DNA from: Marsupella aquatica | Taxonomy: Eukaryota > Marchantiophyta | Assembly: GCA_973895155.1 (NCBI GenBank) | Contig: OZ316893.1 | Span: 22,630,001 to 22,694,000, forward strand | Direction: 5' to 3' | Length of the DNA: 64,000 nucleotides | In this document: positions 58,656-64,000 of the stretch, piece by piece | Position numbering within the stretch: position 1 is the stretch's first letter | How the letters are laid out: each line of letters starts with the position of its first letter | Program-made: the position numbers and the translations under genes | The notes under the pieces: generated by a model | The model's input: the letters and a program-made list of their open reading frames with translations, nothing else | Database searches by the model: none | What the model was told of the DNA's origin: nothing

Positions 58656-61600
58656 ATGGCCCTTTCAGAAGTGAATGCTGTGGTAAATCTCGTGGTGAAA
58701 GCCACTTCGTTTATCGCTCAGCTGCAGGATGGGTGGTACAAAGGTTCGGTGGAGCTCGATGCGATGCAGAGCAAGCTTTGGGTCCTCAGGGCAAGGCATG
58801 GGCAGTGGAACGAACAGCTGCAGAGATATGGGATTTCCGAGGACAAGTATATACTACCTTTAGTGGAGGAAGCCACGAAAGCTCTCGAGAACTTCCAGCA
58901 GACGGTGGAGAAGCTCCAGAAATCCCTATTAAGGCGATTGAAGAAGAAGGTGTTCCCGGGCCAGCTCTTGTACCTTGTGGATAAGATCTTTGAAATAGTG
59001 GATGCTGGCCCTCAGTTGCTTGCAACCAGTGTTGCCAACAATGATCTATTGGATAGATATTTGGCACAGACTCCCGCCTCATTGCCTTTTGGTCCGGATA
59101 GAAACTATGTGCCAATTGCAAATTCGATTTTGCCTGTACGAAATGCACTGGAAAATACAGAAGGGCCCCGAGTAGTGACAGTTTATGGAGGCCCAGGAAT
59201 CGGGAAGAGCAGCCTAGTGAAATACTTGGCCATTCACTACCAAGAAGAGCAGAAGCGACTTGGAATGGACGCATCTTTCCCTCACGGTGTCTATTACCTC
59301 TGGTGCGGACAGGATGCAAGGAACAGAGTACAGCAGCTGCAACGTGAACTCCTGGAGAATCTTGGGTTTGGAAGTGGATCTACCAGCACTGGTACTGATG
59401 TACAAGAAGCGGATTACACTGCTTTGTCGTCAAACAAAATCAAACTCAGATCTCGCTTGGCTGAGCAGGAGTCGCTGGTCATCTTGGACGACTTATGGCA
59501 GCCAGCGGTATTGCAAGAGCTCATCGTTCCTGCAAAGGGTGTTAAATATTTGGTCACATCCCAAATCAGAGACATTCACCTTTTAGCTGAAAAGATCCAG
59601 ATAAACAGGCCCACCCTCACAGAATCTAGCCAAATCTTGGCTAATTATACCGACGGACTTCCAAGAAAGGGTGAATTTCCTGACAATATTAAGGTACGCT
59701 TTACTGCTCTGTTTGGTCTGATTTTCAGTAATTGATGTTTACCGCTAGCGGCTAAGGCTTTGGCAAGGCTCTCTTTCGAGTACGTAGGCTTTCGAGAAAT
59801 GAAGGCATGAGCCCAATTCTCATACGTAAGGCAGCCGCTGTGATATTTCCAATTAGCTTAGACATGTGACTGATATTTAACACTATAACTTGCCTCTAGC
59901 AGAGCATTGCAATGGATATTATTCTACTGTTAGAGGTCCACCCGCTGTCTTTGGCCAACATTGGCATCAGCATAAACAGGAGTCGGGCAACTGATATAAA
60001 ACAGTGGGATGTCATAAAGAAACATATATACAACCACCTTGATGAGAGTGATTACAGTCCACCCGCCTATGAGAAGCCATACGGTCTTCCCGTGAGTGTG
60101 TCGATGATGCTGATGGTGGAGTCGCTACCTGCAGAGGCACAACGGCTCCTTTTCTTGGTGGCTTTGTTGAAGGGTCGAGGATTGCCTGAACCACTAGTGA
60201 AGTATTTCTACAGCTTTATGCAAAAGAAGAATTTTCTGTTGAAGTTTAATCATCATGAGAGGTGTTTAGAAGACAAGTCACTGCTTCAATTGGCCGTACG
60301 AGGAGATGGAACAATTCTGGACATTCATGGGTTGAGGACGCACTACATTTTAGACAGGAAAAAGCCTGAAGTGAGATCAATAGGTTCTCAAATATTAGCT
60401 GCCAGTGCGGATCAAGATGTAGCTAAGCTTGTGAGGACGGGGGGAGCAGAGGAAACACTAGTTGCTGTTTTGAGCGCAATGTACTACGTTGAATCGCTCG
60501 AAGATATTGCAGCGGGCACTTTCGCGAACCATGTTCGTTTGATCAATGATGCGGTGGTTCCACGGAACTTGAATATAGAGAAAGACAGACTTGATCTCGT
60601 TGAGAGTGCACGACGAAAAAACTACGGAATCCGAGACCTTGTTTGGCTCCTGAATGCTGATCATGAAGAAGACAGTTGGGAACGACAAGCCCACGAGTCT
60701 ACCAAGAAGGTATGGTTTATTATTGCCTAGGAGCAAGTTAAAATGTCGAGATTACAATGAATTTTAATCAGAACTTGTCTCAGTTGTTTTTATATATTGA
60801 CGGGAAGGCACGCCATGTTGAGCTCTTCCATTTCGAAATCAATCGTGCAGTGCGGCTTATTATTAAAGATCTTCTTTGGTCAAACCAAAGATGTGATTAG
60901 GCGTAGACCTAAATTTTAGTCCAAGAAGAAACGCGATGTCCTTAATAGGCTCTGCGTACGCATCACATTGTATCATTCTGAAGTGACTGAAGTTTCCTTG
61001 CAGTTTGGATAGTACCCACATTCATCAATGAATTTTCATTCTGGGGTTTGGTGATTGTGACAGATTATCATCAAGTACGTTTGCCAAGGGAAATTGGAGG
61101 ACCATAGTATGGCACACCTACTACGACTCCCCCAAGCCACCTCAGCAGCATGTAGAGCACTCAGGGCTCTCTATCATTGCCATGCAGTAGATTTCTCTGA
61201 GCACAATGTAACATTTTCAGAAGCATATGTTGAGACGATGCACACTCTGTTGGATCTATTCCACAGCAATCCCATAGACGAACGAATAGATGTCATCAAT
61301 GCCATAGAGGAACGAATAGATGTCATCAATGTTCTTCTGCATGTTCTTGATTACGAAAGCAAGGACTACATCCGCAAATTTGCCGCAGAGTATGAGAAAC
61401 TCTTTGCCATGAAGCCCAATAATTACTTAAGTGAGTGTACAACATTTGCTTTGCGATCGGGTTGGCTTGGTAGATCGGATTGGCGTGGTAGAGGTATTCT
61501 TACGATGGCTGAGTTTCCTGGACTTTTGGAGTCAATCGTTGCGGTGCTAGTAGAACCTGAGAAAGGCGAGTTAAGACAAGAGGCAGTACGTATTTTAAGT

Positions 61601-63032
61601 TGTTTCTGTCAGCACAGGCATTTGGCCACGAGAATTGCTGCTCTGCCGGACGCTCTTAATGCGCTCTTCAAGCTTTTCTTATCCGAGGATGAGCTCCCTA
61701 ATCGCTTCCTCGATGGCGTCCCCGATGGGTTCTCATCAATTGTACGAAATTCCAAAGGTTCCGCGGGAGCTCTCCTGCGTAACCTTTCACATATACCGGA
61801 AAACAGGAGTAAACTGGGGGCAATCTCAGGCATCTGGGATGGCCTCGGAGGTATTCTCAGTAAGCTGGAGACTCGTAAAGTCCTGCACCGTCGGGATGGT
61901 TGGAAGCTACAGGCTGATGACGCCGCCGGAATTCTAGGGTATCTGGCATTGGAGGAGGATCTTAGACCCACCATCGCTTCATTGCCTGGCTTTAGGGAAG
62001 GTTTGCTTTACTTGCAGGGTATCGAGATGGCTACCGAGGCTATTTCCACTGACATGATGGCGACATATTATTATTCAACACGAGCATTGATTGTACTGTA
62101 CTCCAAGGAACTCGCTGACCCAAAATTAAGTGACGTCCCACCGATAGGAAACTTGGAGAAGTTGTTTCCTTCCGACAATGGTAATGTGTCCAAAGCCATG
62201 ATACATAAATCTTATTTCAGTCTGTATTGGACTCGAGTTCTGGCATGTATTGAGATCAAATCCTACGCAGAAGGCTTGAAGAATCTGGATCTAGCTCACT
62301 ATCATGCCGATCTGATCCGAGAATTCGGTTCGGAGGATCTGCTCTGTCAAATCACCAGTTTAGAGATCCAAGATTCCTTTCATGTCTCCCCCGAAAGCCC
62401 ATTAAGGTGAGGGAACCTTTTCCTGTGTATTTAAAAATCCACGCCTGTCCCTGCCACTTCATTTTGCCTACACTGTATTTGTTTTTTAGAGGGAATATCT
62501 CGTCACAGGTCATTAGTACTCAAGGTAATAAATTCATCGCCGACCAGAGTCCTGAAATTTCTTTCCTAACAACTGATAACTCCCTTAGCGTCTTCCAAAC
62601 GCTGTGATACCTTCGGCTTGTCTCTGACTTACCACTACCAACTGCAGGGACTGTCGGACATTTTTACAAGCTATGCTTGAGGACTATTCAGGAGCCTTGC
62701 TGGCTTCAAACAGGAGAGTTGAGGAGTATAAAGAACCTTCACGGGACGACTTGGCTGACAGGGGAGTACTGAAGAGGCTTTCTGGAGATTTGCAAGGAGG
62801 CCTGGATGACTTAAATGCTGCCACTGTCGCACGTTACGGACTGAGTGACGAATGGGAAGTCCTGTGGCAACGAGGTTACGTGAAGTATTTGATGGGCGAC
62901 AAGACAGGGGCCAAGGATGATGCAGAATCTGCCCAACGCTTGAAACTTGATGTAGACTCGTGTATCATGATATCAGAAAGTCCTTGGAAGCTTAGGAAAA
63001 TACCAGTAAATTATTTGGGGCTTTCGCTGTAG
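58656..63032 (+). CDS. NLR copy B: NB-ARC immune receptor with armadillo and TPR-like C-terminus
   Basis: Exons 58656-59693, 59903-60709, 61064-62406 and 62648-63032 join in frame (phase 0, 0 and 2) to about 1190 aa. ATG 58656 gives MALSEVNAVVNLVV; the frame is open back to 58557, so an upstream exon is possible. Domains: a helical N-terminal domain of about 140 residues, perhaps a CC or RPW8-like bundle; NB-ARC with P-loop GGPGIGKSS, kinase-2 SLVILDDLW, GLPL-like HPLSLANIG, and IHG in place of MHD; armadillo/HEAT-like repeats over most of exon 3; TPR-like units in exon 4. NLRs are cytosolic ATP/ADP switches that trigger defence; here armadillo repeats replace LRRs as the likely sensor. Relative to copy A it has small in-frame tandem gains (ERIDVINAIEERIDVIN; RSGWLGRSDWRGR) in the armadillo part. 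No break seen. Confidence 0.85.
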
Positions 63033-63220
63033 GTTCCTCTGATATAGTTCTCGTAGATCTTTTTCTGGCCACATGACCTTGGCTAAGCCTAATATTTCTG
63101 TGTTGTTACGATTTTACCTTTAAATCGTTTGACGAGATCTTTACGGGATACTTTGGCTGAGACGTTACTTAGGTAGACTGACTGTTTGACTTATCGACTG
63201 AACTGCAAATTTATTTCAAA

Positions 63221-64000
63221 ACTACTTGGGTACTTTTCTGGTCAATGCCTTCATATCTTTGATTCCACTTCAATGGTCCTGGCTTAATACAGTTCAGAAA
63301 GAAAAAACGTTTTCTCGCTATTCGTCCAAAATATCGTTCAGGACTACCAGTTGAGTTGTGCATGGACTCGTTGGTTAGATTTTCTTTCACTCAAATTTTC
63401 TATAGAGCGAGAAAATTCATACAGCTGAGGTAAATCCTCACCTGAGGTTTGACCCCTGAGATTCAAGGGAACAGACGCATCAGAGACTCACCTGGGACTT
63501 CATCCAACGACACACTTCTGTGACTGAACTGTCAAGCTGTTAGAGTAAATTGATAAATGATCTCAAGACAAGAACTGCATTCCCAGACGCCAGAGCACTA
63601 AACGCTGATATTTGATTTGGAGCAGCACTGCCACCTGCCAAATCTGAGACCGATCGAAATGCAATGAACGGCACGTTGTTGGTGAGACAAACCTGCAAGG
63701 CCAGGACCATTTGAGATCATCCTCTTAGTATTACCCAGAGATAGACTGACGTTAAAAAACTTGTGACTTTAAAAATAAAACGATGAACGAAGTGATCTTC
63801 TTCAACGAATGATGTAAACAATTTTCGCCCTCATGATCTTTCTCTGTTATATCACTCGGTACAAACTCATGTCATCATAGGTGATCACAAGTTGTACAAT
63901 TCACCCTAAGAGACACAACGAGCTTGTTTTTAACTTTTCAAGGCTTCCTGGTGGGGCAAAAAGTACAGCAAGCGGTGCAAGGCTTAACAATAGATCAAAC
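63221..64000. other. Gene-free right edge
   Basis: Downstream of the duplicated unit. No supported gene, repeat or RNA. Confidence 0.45.

Larger units (their letters stand above)
57560..63220 (+). repeat. Segmental duplication unit 2 (NLR copy B and its flanks)
   Basis: Direct-orientation counterpart of 14690-19795. Similarity ends near GACTGTTTGACTTATCGA at the 3' side in both units. Introns are conserved as well as exons, so the duplication is fairly recent. Confidence 0.88.

Overview
This is nuclear DNA from a land plant, most likely a bryophyte and possibly a liverwort. That placement is inference. It rests on spliced genes with GT-AG introns, a class III peroxidase, plant CACTA (En/Spm, TNP2-type) transposons, a Copia element primed by initiator tRNA-Met, TTTAGGG-like repeats, and an NB-ARC immune receptor whose C-terminus is armadillo/TPR-like instead of LRR. 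There are no operons, CRISPR arrays or prokaryotic signals.

Layout. 1-7.6 kb: decayed retroelement-like coding remnants, two hAT-type MITEs and a duplicated block upstream of the peroxidase. 7.6-10.1 kb: an intact four-exon secretory peroxidase gene. 11.4-13.4 kb: a 5'-truncated LINE (reverse transcriptase plus a C-terminal Cys/His and nuclease-like domain). 14.1-19.8 kb: NLR copy A, which has lost its N-terminal domain. 20.522-33.619 kb: CACTA-1, delimited by matching TIRs and a 3-bp target duplication, with a solo LTR inside it. 33.6-39.4 kb: degraded spacer with MITEs, one of them split by a second solo LTR. 39.435-55.359 kb: one Copia element (TSD CTACA at both ends) that holds two younger insertions: a 3.9-kb LTR-like element with its own protein-coding gene, inside the Copia 5' LTR, and CACTA-2, inside the Copia RNase H region. 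57.1-63.2 kb: NLR copy B, complete. The two NLR copies look like an old tandem duplication pushed about 38 kb apart by transposons.

The most notable system is the pair of CACTA elements. They are clearly divergent in sequence but share one architecture: a TNP2 transposase; upstream of it, on the same strand, a spliced gene coding for a Cys/His motif plus a SET (protein lysine methyltransferase-like) domain; and, divergently oriented, a three-exon accessory gene with a coiled coil and an acidic tail, in the position expected for a TNPA-like DNA-binding protein. Exon 1 of the SET gene is 234 bp in both elements and exon 2 of the accessory gene is 102 bp in both. Each element also carries its own short motif family (TTGCGAA/ATCGCAA in CACTA-1, CATCGGA/TCCGATG in CACTA-2), clustered in corresponding places: element ends, the divergent centre and intron 1 of the accessory gene. 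I infer a transposon lineage that has kept its own histone-methyltransferase-like gene and an element-specific recognition code.

Most transposon genes carry nonsense codons of the kinds left by methylcytosine deamination, so they look silenced and ageing. The SET gene of CACTA-1 is the exception: it is fully open.
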